Shown here piece after piece: positions 11,721 through 24,725 of a DNA stretch of 64,000 nucleotides. The notes beneath the pieces are model-generated. The model saw only the letters and a list, made by a program, of their open reading frames with translations, searched no databases and was not told the DNA's origin. Position 1 is the first letter of the stretch, and each line of letters begins with the position of its first letter. Source of the stretch: Amaranthus tricolor. Its lineage: Eukaryota; Streptophyta; Magnoliopsida; Caryophyllales; Amaranthaceae. A program made the position numbers and the translations under genes. The stretch covers positions 36,312,174-36,376,173 of the forward strand of contig NC_080047.1 in the NCBI RefSeq assembly GCF_026212465.1. The letters run 5' to 3'.

Positions 11721-13518
11721 TCTGCATTAGATTAATTACACAGCTCGCCATTTTTTTTCACAAAACTCGACTACACAGCGTTTCCTCTTCTCAAACCCAT
11801 TTTTTCACGCTGTCTGTCGTCTTCATCGTTCAAAAACCCACAAAATTCCGCCATTGTCTTTCCTCTACTGTTTGCGTGGTTCTTCCTCTTCCGCCATTAT
11901 CACTCCATTTTCTTTTTCTTGTTCTACATTTTCTTCTGTCTGTGGTACTTCTTAAACCCACGAAATTCAAGGTATCTTTTTCATTTTGATTTTGTAAATT
12001 AGGTTTAAATTTGTCATACTTTATGAATGTGTATGTTGTTGTTTTTAAGTTTTAAATTTTGATTTGTCATACATGTTCGTTTATGCAAACATTTAGTTAC
12101 TTGGAGTTCATTGATGTATGAGTTGTTTGTAGTTTGTGATTAGAATTATAGAATTATATAATTCACTAGAAATAATATGAAAATGATCTAATCACATTCT
12201 ATTATTCACATTCATATAAATCAATTTTATTTGTAAAATTCTTTCAACAATGCTTTTTTTTTTAAATCATTCCCTTAACTGGCAAAATAATGATACATAA
12301 TCTATAATCCAAAACCAAAATCAAAATAAGTTACAGGTGAATCTGTTAGACCTCAACGAATTACAGTCCTTCTTGGTAAGCCACTAGACCGGATTTTAAG
12401 GGTGAATTGGACTTATGCTTGTTTGTACTCTACGTCTAGTTTGTAGTATCATAAATTTTCAAATAAGATCACTATTAGGTTAATTTGATGTATATTAAAG
12501 TCAATTATAACTTTAAATTTTATTTTTTAAAAATTTTTAGAAAGATTATTTATAATCAAAGAGTTTAAGTACCTTCAAATAATTTGTAGCAAATCTAAAG
12601 TGACCAATTATAGTTATGAAGTAATCACCTACAAGTTTAAAATGATCACTTTTTATAGTATTGAAGTCATCATTAACAATCTTAATAAAATAATCATACA
12701 ATTTTATAATTTTACTACTAAATGACAAATAACAATCTTACAGCCATCAGCTGCATATGCACCAGGATTATTTGTCCTTCAATAGTAAAAGCAATTTGTT
12801 TCTAAAAATACATTAATTTTAAAAAATACATAGCTTCCAGAAATTATTTTGCATTAATACAATAGTTATAACATCACACATTAAAATACCGATAAGGGAA
12901 AATAATAAAGCTTCCGAAAATATTTTAGTAAGAAAATATTACTATTATTACTGCATTTACAGGCAAATTCAATAGCTGTAAGAAAATATTGTACATCACA
13001 AAAAAATAGTCAAAAACCAATTAATTTCATACAATAAAACAACACAGGATCAAAAAACTTTCCAATTATACTAAATACAATATTTAATGCAATATATTCA
13101 AGCTGATTGCAGTAATAATATTCCAGTCGAATTGGACAACATTCTGCAATCATAGAATTATAGAATGTGATTAGAATGTATGTTTTAAATTTATCATAAT
13201 TTATTTCTAGTTTGTAAATTAGGTTTAATTAGGGTTGTTTATGGTGAAATGAATGAGTTGTTGATATGAATGTTAATTAGTTGTCCAAGTTTATGAATGT
13301 GATTTTATTTTTATTGTTTTTATATGAATATTATTAATTATGGTTACTATAATAAACATCATTTGGACAGTTTAAAAAACATTGTGTTATTATTTGGGTT
13401 AATTAGTGTTAAATGAATGATTATTACTTAATTTTGTGGTTATTTAGAGTTCGTTAAGTATATATGTTTAAAAGTTGTGTATTAATTTTGTTTTGAATCA
13501 ATTAATCACACTAATTAG
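11721..13518 (+). other. CACTA 5' non-coding region
   Basis: CT-rich sequence to about 11970 is followed by a possible leader splice donor (TTCAAGGTATCT, about 11967). The rest is AT-rich and non-coding. At about 12540-12725 a short stretch has 23-25-bp spaced motifs (AAAGTGACCAATTATAGTTA, AAAATGATCACTTTTTATAG) that resemble the MITE at 42497-42722. Confidence 0.5.
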
Positions 13519-13721
13519 GATGACAAACGATCGTTCTTGGATGTATGGATGCATTGAATCGTCGGAATTTATTGATGGCGTATTAGAATTTTGTAGTATT
13601 GCGGTTGAACATCAAGTTAGGACGGGGGGGAGTTGGTTTTTATTGCCCATGTGTCAGTTGTGGCAATGTATCAAAGGTAGATAGTGTTGATATCCTTAGG
13701 GAGCACATACTTCGACGTGGG

Positions 13722-15136
13722 TGTTGGAATATGAAGAGATGATCAAAAGCAACAAGAGGGGGGGTGAATTGTTGTGTATTGAGTTTTACTACGTTTTTGC
13801 TCTAACTTGCGGAATTTTAGCAAACAAAATAAAACTTAAACTTAAGAAGCAAGAAATAAAAAGGAGACAAAGATTTTACGTGGAAACCTTCTTGGCCTAA
13901 TAAGAAGGAAAAACCACGACCCCCCGGGATTTCAAAATTCTCACTATGTTTAGGCAATCAATTACAATTACACAAAACAATGTTTGCTTCACTTGAAGCT
14001 TCTCTACTCTAGGCCTAATTCTCTTTCTCTATTCTCCTTCTCTTTCTCTTCTCACGTTTCTCTTCTCTATTCCCTTAGACTTCCCACAAGTCTAATTACA
14101 ACAAATCACACATCAACCCTTACAAGGCCATTTGTCTTCTCTATTCCCTTAGACTTCCCACAAGTCTAATTACAACAAATCACACATCAACCCTTACAAG
14201 GCCATTTCTCTTCTCTATTCCCTTAGACTTCCCACAAGTCTAATTACAACAAATCACATCAACCCTTACAAGGCCATTTCTCTTCTCTATTCCCTTAGAC
14301 TTCCCACAAGTCTAATTACAACAAATCACACATCAACCCTTACAAGGCCATTTCTCAAGAGGATAAGAATTAAAATAATTACTTAAGAAAAATATAATAA
14401 ATTAATTGGCATTGGAAAACTGAAAATATTTTTCTTAAGATGATCTCCCTTTAATGGACACTCTTGAATCCTAAAAGGATTGATTTTGATTCGACCAAAG
14501 TCCCTTCTATTTATAGAGGGAACAGCCAGCAGTTACCATAAGCATAACGTCCACTATCTCACACATACCTCCACTACCCCCACGTTCTCAAAACAAAAGG
14601 TGGTGGAATTATGAAAGTGTCCGGCTGTTATTTGCTCAAAGAAAAATCAGTTTCCTTATGCTAAAAATAGCATAGGAGTTAAAAACATAAGATCCTAAAA
14701 AATAGGAGATCTAAATCTAATCAAGAAAAAGTCTTGGGCTATTTTTAGAAAACCTAAAAATAGATTTGCCAATTAACTTACTAATTAATTTAAGCAATTA
14801 AATTAATTCTAAACCATTACATCAACTTAAAAACAGAAAATAATTAATTCGCAATTTTTCAGTCGATGCTATTCTTCAGACCTGCTACGTAGGAACAGTG
14901 TACTGTCTCCAGCTTCAACTTCAGTCAGAATGTTCATTTTAGGAACAGTAGACTGTACGTCTACTTTGAACATTATTCTAACATCTTGGACATATTAAGA
15001 CATGTACATCTTCCACGAACCAAGTCATAGGCTTCATCAACGATTCAAACTAAATCGGATATATACGTACAAAACAATCTCTAAAAATATATTTGTTTAT
15101 AAGTGAAGTCATCATCAAAACCTTAAGAGGCCAACT
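13722..15136 (-). mobile_element. Solo LTR A (Copia-type ends)
   Basis: Starts TGTTGG and ends CCAACT (canonical CCAACA with one change), flanked by the 5-bp duplication GTGGG (13717-13721, 15137-15141). It interrupts the TNP2 N-terminal coding exon. The element has no internal coding sequence, so it is a solo LTR left by LTR-LTR recombination. A TATA box reads on the minus strand (TCTATAAATAGAAGGG, near 14505-14520), giving the orientation. It is the same family as 18994-20258. A distinctive shared block near 13880-13930 is the segment GTGGAAACCTTCTTGGCC. Confidence 0.92.
14072..14357. repeat. Four tandem 72-74-bp units in solo LTR A
   Basis: Units containing CCCTTAGACTTCCCACAAG start at 14072, 14146, 14220 and 14292. 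Solo LTR B has only one unit (about 19395-19450), so the amplification is specific to copy A or its source. Confidence 0.95.
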
Positions 15137-18100
15137 GTGGGTTTAGGCCTCAATATCATGTTTGGGTTTGGCATGGTGAGGAGGGAGTTTACAAAGAGAA
15201 AAGTGTTGTTGAGGACCTCAATAATGTGGCCGATGTCAATGAGGATGTAGTAGATCATGTTGATGGGTATGAGACAGATGAAGAGAATGTCGATGAGGAT
15301 GTGGATCGTGTTGATGAGATGATGGAGGGAGTCGAGGATGAGTTAGGAAAACGTCCTCGTTTTTTTGACTTGTTCACAGAGGCTTCTCAAAAGCCTTTGT
15401 ACCCTGGATGTACAAAGTTCACCAAACTAACTGCAGTGTTGACAATTTTCAACATTAAGTCAAAGTTCAATTGGAGTGACGCTAGTTTCACAATGTTATT
15501 AGAAGCGTTAGGTGAGATGCTTCCTGAGGGAAATGAACTTCCAAAGTCGACATATTATGCCAAAAAGCTCATGTGTCCTTTCGGCTTAGAGTACCAGAAG
15601 ATTCATGCGTGTCCGAATGATTGTGTGTTGTATCGGAATGAAAACGAGAACTTAGAAGAGTGTCCTAGGTGTGGGTTATCGCGCTACAAGCGTAAAGGGG
15701 CTCAGGATGCTAAAGGGCCCCCGGCTAAGGTATTGTGGTATCTTCCAATAATACCTAGATTCAAGCGCTTGTTTTCTATAAAGAAAGATGCGTTAAATTT
15801 GAGGTGGCATGCAGATAGGGTGAAGAAAGGTCACTTGCTCACACATCCATCTAATTCTCCGGAGTGAAAGAGTATTGATAGGTTGCATTAGACTTTTGGG
15901 GATGAGGTTCGTAATTTAAGGCTAGGATTGTGTACGGATGGAATGAACCCATTCGGCAATCTTAGTTCTCAACATAGTACTTGGCCGGTACTTTTAGTGA
16001 TCTATAATTTGCCACCTTGGTTGTGTATGAAGCGTAAGTACATAAGGCTTTCGCTTCTTATCTCGGGTCCTAAACAACCTGGCAATGACATAGATGTTTA
16101 TGTTGCACCTCTCGTTGAGGATTTGAGAAAGATGTGAGATGAAGGCGTTTCAGTGTTTGATGCATATGCTAATGAGGAGTTCACCTTGCGTGCAATGCTT
16201 TTATTCACCGTTAATGATTTTCCGGCATATGGCAACTTATCGGGGTATAAGAACAAAGGGAAGAAAGCATGCCCAATATGTATCGATGACATGGAATCCA
16301 CGTGGATTCCTAAGTGCAAACACGTATTCATGCACCATCGAAAGTTCCTCCCACGAGACCACTAATATCGTAAGAAGAAGAAGTTGTTCAACGGGGAGGT
16401 TGAGGATCGTGTAGCTTGTCGACCGTTGACCGATTATGAGGTTTATGAACAGGTTAAGGGAGTTGAGACTGTATTTGGTAAAACGGGGCAAGTGCAAGGG
16501 GGTGAAGACCGATTATGGAAAAAAGAATCAATCTTTTGGAAGCTTCCATATTGGAGAGATCTACAGGTTAGGCATTGTCTTGACGTTATGCATATAGAGA
16601 AAAATGTTTGCGATGCCATACTCGGGACTCTCATGAACATTCCGGGTAAGACAAAGGATGTTAGGGCCGTGCGAGATTGGTTTGAATGTAAGGGTCTTCG
16701 TTCGGAGTTGTGGGCACATGTTAAGGTGAGTAAGAAAAGAAATAGAGCTGATGAAGTTGGTGGCAGTAAGAAGAAGATGAGTAATGAAAAAGTTTATTTG
16801 CCTCCAGCTTGCTACACATTGTCCAAAGCAGAGAAGCGGACATTTTGTGAGTGTTTGTATGGCATTAAGGTTCCGTCTGGGTACTCATCCAACATGAAGA
16901 GATTTGTGAGCCTAAATGGTGAGCTGAAGTTGGAAAGCATGAAATCTCACGATTGCCATGTAATGATGCAAGTGTTCTTACCAATTGCAATCCGTGGAAC
17001 ACTGCCAAAACATGTGAGATATGCTATTACCGAGCTCTGTTCGTTCTTCAACACAATTTGTAGTAAAGTTCTTGATCCCTTTAAACTTGATGCACTTCAA
17101 CTCGACGTGATTGTAACTTTATGCAAGTTTGAGATGTATTTTCCACCTTCTATCTTTGACATAATGGTTCATCTTATTGTCCATCTCGTTCGTGAGATCA
17201 AGCTTTTGGGTCCAGTTTTTTTAAGGTGGTGCTATCCTTTTGAAAGACACATGGGTGTTTTACAAAACAAGGTGAGCAATCCAGCACAACCCGAGGGGAG
17301 TATGATTCAAGGCACTGTGAGCGATGAGATTAGTAACTTTATAGCCGAGTATTTGGCCATGGCAAAGCCTATTAGACTTCCCACCTCTAGACATGAAGGG
17401 AGGCTTGAGGGAAAAGGAACAATTGGCTCCAAATCGGTCACACCTCCTCGAGAAAGCCTTCTACAAGTACACTTGTATGTGTTGCATCATATTCCGAAAG
17501 TTCATCCTTTTTTGAGTGAGCATTTTGATATCTTGCGCGCAAAACATCCTTCTAAAGGGGATAGGGCATTGATGCAGTTGCATAACAAGACGTTTATTAA
17601 TTGGTTTCATAATCGAGTAATATGCGAAGAACTCAAGGGTGTATCCGAAATAGTTAAGTGGTTAGCTTTTGGTCCTCGTGATGATGTCAACAAATATGAG
17701 GGTTACGATGTCAATGGCTTCACATTTTGGACTGAGGGTCAAGACAAGAAGTCATCGTATCTACAGAATAGTGGGGTTTCTATTTTGGCGTCATCTACAT
17801 TTTACGCGAGTGCGAAGGATCAAGTGCCGGTTGATGCTAAATTGGTATACTACGGGCGGGTACATGAAATATGGGAGCTTGACTACTCCACTTTCAATAT
17901 TGTTCTTTTCAAATGTAAGTGGGTAGATAATAATCGACGATGCATTAAAAATGACGACCCTTGTGGATTCACTCTTGTAGACTTAGCTCGTTTGCGTGAT
18001 AGTGAGGAGCCAGTCAAACTAGCTACACAAGCCAAGCAAGTATTCTACATTGTCGACCCGTCTGATAAAAAATGGTCTATTGTTGTACTGGGAAAAAGAA

Positions 18101-18279
18101 GTATCCTTGGTATAGGTGATGTTGAGGATGAGGAAGAATATGATGCATTTGAAGACTCCCCTCCCTTTATCTATCCAAAATCAGTGGATCAAGATGATGT
18201 AGATGATGTAGATGTTGGTTATATGTGTGTAGATTACACAGAAGGAATACATTTGAATTAAGTGATTCACAAGGTATGA

Positions 18280-18400
18280 ATTTAAAGCTTTTTAAAGTTT
18301 TTTTTGGCACTTGGTTTGTTTTGCATGAAACATTGCACATAACACTATTTGTTATATATTATTGTGTTGAACATATTAGAATTGTTTGTCATATTCTTAA
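18280..18400 (+). repeat. Isolated diverged monomer of the 169-bp CACTA repeat
   Basis: TTTGTTTTGCATGAAACATT, ACACTATTTG and ATATATTATTGTGTTGAA match the array at 25085-26640. This is the left end of the array, cut off from the rest by the retroelement insertion. It follows the TNP2 stop and a likely splice donor (CACAAGGTATGA, about 18268). Confidence 0.8.
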
Positions 18401-18461
18401 TATTACTTAGCTTATGTTCTAATATATTTCTATTCATACTCTTTCAGGTACTAATATACAA

Positions 18462-18555
18462 TGCATCTATTCAGAGACGAAATTGTCCCCGAGATTGAGA
18501 CCTCGGATAATGAGCATCGTAGTTATGACAGCGAAGAGACCAAAATGAAACAATA
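18462..18555 (+). other. Possible small CACTA exon
   Basis: An acceptor-like TTTCAG ends at about 18448. A short acidic frame starting ATG at 18462 (MHLFRDEIVPEIETSDNEHR) then runs to a TAA at 18555-18557. It could be an exon of the second CACTA product (Ulp1 side), but nothing in it is diagnostic. Confidence 0.3.
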
Positions 18556-18663
18556 ATCGCACTATACCTTTCTCTCTGATCACTCCTTTTCAGAATGTGA
18601 AAAATGGCTTGTTACCTAACTTTATTGATACTCCCTTGTCCTTGTCCCTTCTCAAAACTTAGG

Positions 18664-18675
18664 CTCTGATACCAA
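18664..18675 (-). other. Primer-binding site of the permuted element
   Basis: GCTCTGATACCA on the plus strand is the reverse complement of TGGTATCAGAGC, the usual initiator-methionine tRNA site. It sits 2 bp from the LTR edge at 18678. The other three LTR units lack it and instead join GGATCATTAG to the LTR. Confidence 0.9.
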
Positions 18676-18677
18676 GT

Positions 18678-21600
18678 TGATGCATATATGGGATGAACGT
18701 TCCAAGAACATGAAGAACTCTTCCAAGAATCAATGTCAAACCTCAAACTGGACTCAATGACACACGCACATACACCTTCTGTTCTGAATAACGAACAAGA
18801 AGGCTGGCCAGAACAACTCCAAGAACTGGTCCTTTGGCCGTGGATAGAGACAAATAACCCGCACTGGATTGATTGGCCTCGTCCTCACACTCCAATTGAA
18901 AGGCACTCTCTCAATCTTTGTGGAATTACCCGGAAGATCACCTTGCTTTCACTCACAAAGAGACTCTCACGGAAAAGCATTTGCAAACACAATTGTAGGA
19001 ATGCTAATAGATGATTGAATGCAACAAGAGGGGGGGGGGGGGGTGAATTGTTGTGTTGTGGATTTGAGATTTTTGCCTCTAATTTTTGCGGAATTATAAT
19101 AAGTATAGAACAAAAACTTAAACTTAAAAACGAAAAGAATAATAAAAGGAGACAAGGATTTTTACGTGGAAACCTTCTTGGCCTAATAAGAAGGAAAAAC
19201 CACGACCCCCCGGGATTTCAAAATTCTCACTATGTTTAGGCAATTAGTTACAATTACACAAAACAATGTTTGCTTCACTTGAAGCTTCTCAATTCTCTAA
19301 ATGCTTTACTCAAAGCTTCTCTACTTAGGCCTAATTCTCTTCTCTTCTATTCTCTCCTTCTCTTTCTCTTCTCACGATTCTCTCTTCTTCTACCCTTAGA
19401 CTTCCCACAAGTCTAATTACAAGATAACACTCAATTACCCTTTACAAGGCCAATTCTCATAAAGATCAAAATGAAATTGTTGCTCAAGAAAAATATTATG
19501 AATTAATTGGCATTAAAAAAAACTTTGAATATTTTTCTCAATTAATTCTCCTTTTTGATGGACACTCTCCATACATTTTTTCTGAACCGTAATTTCCCTC
19601 TTTTATAAGGGGAACAGCAGACAGTGCACTCAGCCCACGTTCTCCATGAGGTGCATTCATCCCATGACTTCCATAACATACTTGCTCCCAAAGAAAATGG
19701 AAAGTTAGTTAAAGGTAGGAGTGGAATGTAACTGCTGTACACATGCACGGTTAAAACATCATGGGTTAAGGAAGATCCTAAATTATAGGAGACCAATTCA
19801 AAGTAGAGAACAAGTCTCTTGAACATCCGAGTTTATAGGAGATAAACAAGGAATTGATCTTCTCCATGTTTTTAGGCGAATTAAAATCATTTTGCCAATT
19901 AATAAATAAACTTAATTAAGCAACTAATTAAATTTTAACCTTTTACATTAACTAAAAACAGAAATCATAATATTCGTAATTTCCAGTTAATATCTTCTTC
20001 AGACCTGCATCGTGAGGAACAGCGTACTGTCTCCATCTACAACTTTCGTCAGAACTTCAACTCTAGGAACAGTAAACTGTCTTCCAGAGCAATTTCCCAA
20101 CTTCTTGGATATTTGAGACATGTACATCTTCCACGAATCAAGTCATAGGCTTCATCAACGATTCACATTAAATCGGATATATACCTACAAAACAATCTCT
20201 AATAATATGTTTGTTTATTTAAAAGTAAAGTCATCATCAAAACCTTAAGAGGCCAACAACAATTACTGGAATGAACTTGTATTGATTAATTTGAACTTAA
20301 CTATTACAAGGGATTAGGCCTCTTATTTATAGAGCTATGAGACCTTCTACAAGAGCTAAGCCTAAGCCAAACCATAATAACGGCTAAAAAGTAACACGTG
20401 GCTATTATGTACACGTTTTAAACAACAAAAATCAGAAAACAGAATGTTAAGTATTCTTCCATCTCTTTCGCTCTGATCTGTCTGACAGGGGACCTTCAGC
20501 TCCCTTTCTTGGTGTCTTACTGTGATCGTTAGGAAGCACTTAAGGTGTTGATGGAAAGGTCCATGTATAGAGATTCCAAAACTACCCTTGGTGTATCCTA
20601 GGATGCTCAGGTTGACTCCGTGGAAGAGCTCGAAGGTCTGCTGCTCAGCAGGAGATGGCTGGTAGTTCTGGATCAGCCATTATCAAATATCAGGCGAGCA
20701 CGACCTTGGCGTTAATCTTCTGGGCTCTGTGAGGGCTCTCCGTGCTATCTATGAGTCTTGCCTTTTTCTTCCATGTCCAAAGATGCCATCCCCTGAGTTT
20801 CCATGTTGATACGTGCACGAGACCAGGCGTTCTATTGTGCGCAAGGTAGGCTGGTCATCAGATGGCTGCTCAGTTGTCTGCTTACCAGAATGCATGTCTT
20901 TGTCTGGCTTGAGTGTTGCTGTGAGGTTTCTCATTGATTCCTCTTGGCTTTGCCATGCTTGGATACTCATGTTTGGTCCAGCTTGGGACTGTCCTTCCTT
21001 AATTGTCACGTCCAAATCAGCAAGGTCAGCGGGTAAGTCAGTGAGCATCCAATCAGTAGGTTGCTCAGCCATGTATCCTCCTTGGTTTGTCTTGGCTTGG
21101 CTTATCTTGACTTGTGGGCTATCCATATTTGGATCATTAGTTGATGCATATATGGGATGAACGTTCCAAGAACATGAAGAACTCTTCCAAGAATCAATGT
21201 CAAAACTCAAACCGGACTCAATGACACACGCACATACACCTTCTGTTCTGAATAACGAACAATAAGGCTGGCCAGAACAACACCAAGAAGTGGTCCTTTG
21301 GCCGTGGATAGAGACAAATAACCCGCACTGGATTGATTGGCCTCGTCCTCACACTCCAATTGAAAGGCATTCTCTCAATCTTTGTGGAATTACCCGGAAG
21401 ATCACCTTGCTTTCACTCACAAAGAGACTCTCACGGAAAAGCATTTGCAAACACAATTACTGGAATGAACTTGTATTGATTAATCTGAACTTAACTATTA
21501 CAAGGGATTAGGCCTCTTATTTATAGAGCTATGAGACCTTCTACAAGAGCTAAGCCTAAGCCAAACCATAATAACGGCTAAAAAGTAACACGTGGCTATT

Positions 21601-24600
21601 ATGTACACGTTTTAAACAACAAAAATCAGAAAACAGAATGTTAAGTATTCTTCCATCTCTTCCGCTCTGATCTGTCTGACAGGGGACCTTCAGCTCCCTT
21701 TCTTGGTGTCTTACTGTGATCGTTAGGAAGCACTTAAGGTGTTGATGGAAAGGTCCATGTATAGAGATTCCAAAACTACCCTTGGTGTATCCTAGGATGC
21801 TCAGGTTGACTCCGTGGAAGAGCTCGAAGGTCTGCTGCTCAGCAGGAGATGGCTGGTAGTTCTGGATCAGCCATTATCAAATATCAGGCGAGCACGACCT
21901 TGGCGTTAATCTTCTGGGCTCTGTGAGGGCTCTCCGTGCTATCTATGAGTCTTGCCTTTTTCTTCCATGTCCAAAGATGCCATCCCCTGAGTTTCCATGT
22001 TGATACGTGCACGAGACCAGGCGTTCTATTGTGCGCAAGGTAGGCTGGTCATCAGATGGCTGCTCAGTTGTCTGCTTACCAGAATGCATGTCTTTGTCTG
22101 GCTTGAGTGTTGCTGTGAGGTTTCTCATTGATTCCTCTTGGCTTTGCCATGCTTGGATACTCATGTTTGGTCCAGCTTGGGACTGTCCTTCCTTAATTGT
22201 CACGTCCAAATCAGCAAGGTCAGCGGGTAAGTCAGTGAGCATCCAATCAGTAGGTTGCTCAGCCATGTATCCTCCTTGGTTTGTCTTGGCTTGGCTTATC
22301 TTGACTTGTGGGCTATCCATATTTGGATCATTAGTTGATGCATATATGGGATGAACGTTCCAAGAACATGAAGAACTCTTCCAAGAATCAATGTCAAAAC
22401 TCAAACCGGACTCAATGACACACGCACATACACCTTCTGTTCTGAATAACGAACAATAAGGCTGGCCAGAACAACACCAAGAAGTGGTCCTTTGGCCGTG
22501 GATAGAGACAAATAACCCGCACTGGATTGATTGGCCTCGTCCTCACACTCCAATTGAAAGGCACTCTCTCAATCTTTGTGGAATTACCCGGAAGATCACC
22601 TTGCTTTCACTCACAAAGAGACTCTCACGGAAAAGCATTTGCAAACACAATTACTGGAATGAACTTGTATTGATTAATCTGAACTTAACTATTACAAGGG
22701 ATTAGGCCTCTTATTTATAGAGCTATGAGACCTTCTACAAGAGCTAAGCCTAAGCCAAACCATAATAACGGCTAAAAAGTAACACGTGGCTATTATGTAC
22801 ACGTTTTAAACAACAAAAATCAGAAAACAGAATGTTAAGTATTCTTCCATCTCTTCCGCTCTGATCTGTCTGACAGGGGACCTTCAGCTCCCTTTCTTGG
22901 TGTCTTACTGTGATCGTTAGGAAGCACTTAAGGTGTTGTTGGAAAGTCCATGTATAGAGATTCCAAAACTACCCTTGGTGTATCCTAGGATGCTCAAGTT
23001 GACTCCGTGGAAGGGCTCGAAGGTCTGCTGCTCAGCAGGTGATGGCTGGTAGTTCTGGATCAGCCATTATCAAATATCAGGCGAGCACACGACCTTGGCG
23101 TTAATCTTTTGGGCTCTGTGAGGGCTCTCCGTGCTATCTCTGAGTCTTGGCTTTTTCTTCCATGTCCAAAGATGCCATCCCTTGAGTTTCCATGTTGATA
23201 CGTGCACGAGACCAGGCGTTCTATTGTGCGCAAGGTAGGCTGGTCGTCAGATGGCTGCTCTGTTGTCTGCTGACCAGAATGCATGTCTTTGTCTGGCTTG
23301 AGTGTTGCTGTGAGGTTTCTCATTGATTCCTCTTGGCTTTGCCATGCTTGGATACTTATGTTTGGTCTAGCTTGGGACTGTCCTTCCTTAATTGTCACGT
23401 CCAAATCAGCAAGGTCAGCGGGTAAGTCAGTGAGCATCCAATCAGTAGGTTGCTCAGCCATGTATCCTCCTTGGTTTGTCTTGGCTTGGCTTATCTTGAC
23501 TTGTGGGCTATCCATATTTGGATCATTAGTTGATGCATATATGGGATGAACGTTCCAAGAACATGAAGAACTCTTCCAAGAATCAATGTCAAAACTCAAA
23601 CCGGACTCAATGACACACGCACATACACCTTCTGTTCTGAATAACGAACAATAAGGCTGGCCAGAACAACACCAAGAAGTGGTCCTTTGGCCGTGGATAG
23701 AGACAAATAACCCGCACTGGATTGATTGGCCTCGTCCTCACACTCCAATTGAAAGGCACTCTCTCAATCTTTGTGGAATTACCCGGAAGATCACCTTGCT
23801 TTCACTCACAAAGAGACTCTCACGGAAAAGCATTTGCAAACACAATTACTGGAATGAACTTGTATTGATTAATCTGAACTTAACTATTACAAGGGATTAG
23901 GCCTCTTATTTATAGAGCTATGAGACCTTCTACAAGAGCTAAGCCTAAGCCAAACCATAATAACGGCTAAAAAGTAACACGTGGCTATTATGTACACGTT
24001 TTAAACAACAAAAATCAGAAAACAGAATGTTAAGTATTCTTCCATCTCTTCCGCTCTGATCTGTCTGACAGGGGACCTTCAGCTCCCTTTCTTGGTGTCT
24101 TACTGTGATCGTTAGGAAGCACTTAAGGTGTTGATGGAAAGGTCCATGTATAGAGATTCCAAAACTACCCTTGGTGTATCCTAGGATGCTCAGGTTGACT
24201 CCGTGGAAGGGCTCGAAGGTCTGCTGCTCAGCAGGTGATGGCTGGTAGTTCTGGATCAGCCATTATCAATTATCAGGCGAGCACACGACCTTGGCGTTAA
24301 TCTTTTGGGCTCTGTGAGGGCTCTCCGTGCTATCTCTGAGTCTTGGCTTTTTCTTCCATGTCCAAAGATGCCATCCCTTGAGTTTCCATGTTGATACGTG
24401 CACGAGACCAGGCGTTCTATTGTGTGCAAGGTAGGCTGGTCGTCAGATGGCTGCTCTGTTGTCTGCTGACCAGAATGCATGTCTTTGTCTGGCTTGAGTG
24501 TTGCTGTGAGGTTTCTCATTGATTCCTCTTGGCTTTGCCATGCTTGGATACTTATGTTTGGTCTAGCTTGGGACTGTCCTTCCTTAATTGTCACGTCCAA

Positions 24601-24725
24601 ATCAGCAAGGTCAGCGGGTAAGTCAGTGAGCATCCAATCAGTAGGTTGCTCAGCCATGTATCCTCCTTGGTTTGTCTTGGCTTAGCTTATCTTGACTTGT
24701 GGGCTATCCATATTTTGATCATTCC
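18678..24725 (-). repeat. Tandem array of ~1,194-bp LTR-tail units (4 copies)
   Basis: Units run 18678-21141 (enlarged by a solo LTR), 21142-22335, 22336-23530 and 23531-24725. After removing the 1,265-bp insertion and its 5-bp duplication, unit 1 is also 1,194 bp. Each unit holds the 551-bp LTR and about 640 bp of polypurine tract, 3' UTR and polyprotein tail. Units 2 and 3 are nearly identical, including identical 153-residue minus-strand reading frames, so amplification is recent. That reading frame is polyprotein tail plus LTR, not an independent gene. Confidence 0.95.
18994..20258 (-). mobile_element. Solo LTR B (same family as solo LTR A)
   Basis: Starts TGTAGG and ends CCAACA, flanked by the 5-bp duplication ACAAT (18989-18993, 20259-20263). 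The empty site CACAATTACTGG is preserved in the other three tandem units (for example near 21455 and 22650), which proves the insertion limits. It carries a G-run of about 15 bases near 19027 where copy A has seven. Confidence 0.96.

Larger units (their letters stand above)
13519..18261 (+). pseudogene. TNP2-type CACTA transposase
   Basis: The N-terminal Transpos_assoc domain starts MTNDRSWMYG at 13519, then SSEFIDGVLEFCSIAVEHQ. A frameshift follows at the G-run near 13623-13630, and then FYCPCVSCGNVSKVDSVDIL to the point split by a solo LTR at 13722. Coding resumes at about 15142 with the segment YHVWVWHGEEG, and a single +1 frame runs to 18261. It covers the TNP2/Transposase_21 core (STYYAKKLMCPFGLEYQKIH, CPRCG, GLCTDGMNPFGNLSSQHSTW) and the C-terminal DUF4218/DUF4216-like parts. 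Four in-frame stops interrupt it: TGA 15865, TAG 15889, TGA 16135 and TAA 16363. Each sits where family members have Trp or Gln, so all fit C-to-T or G-to-A changes. Confidence 0.92.

Noticed and set aside
11699..11989. Plus-strand 96-residue frame at the CACTA left end
   Set aside because: CT-rich untranslated leader; no similarity to any CACTA protein.
20749..23599. Repeated minus-strand 153-179-residue frames as a gene family
   Set aside because: They span an LTR end and a polyprotein tail in each tandem unit, have no independent start signals, and match the continuation after the GGND motif at 24682-24954.
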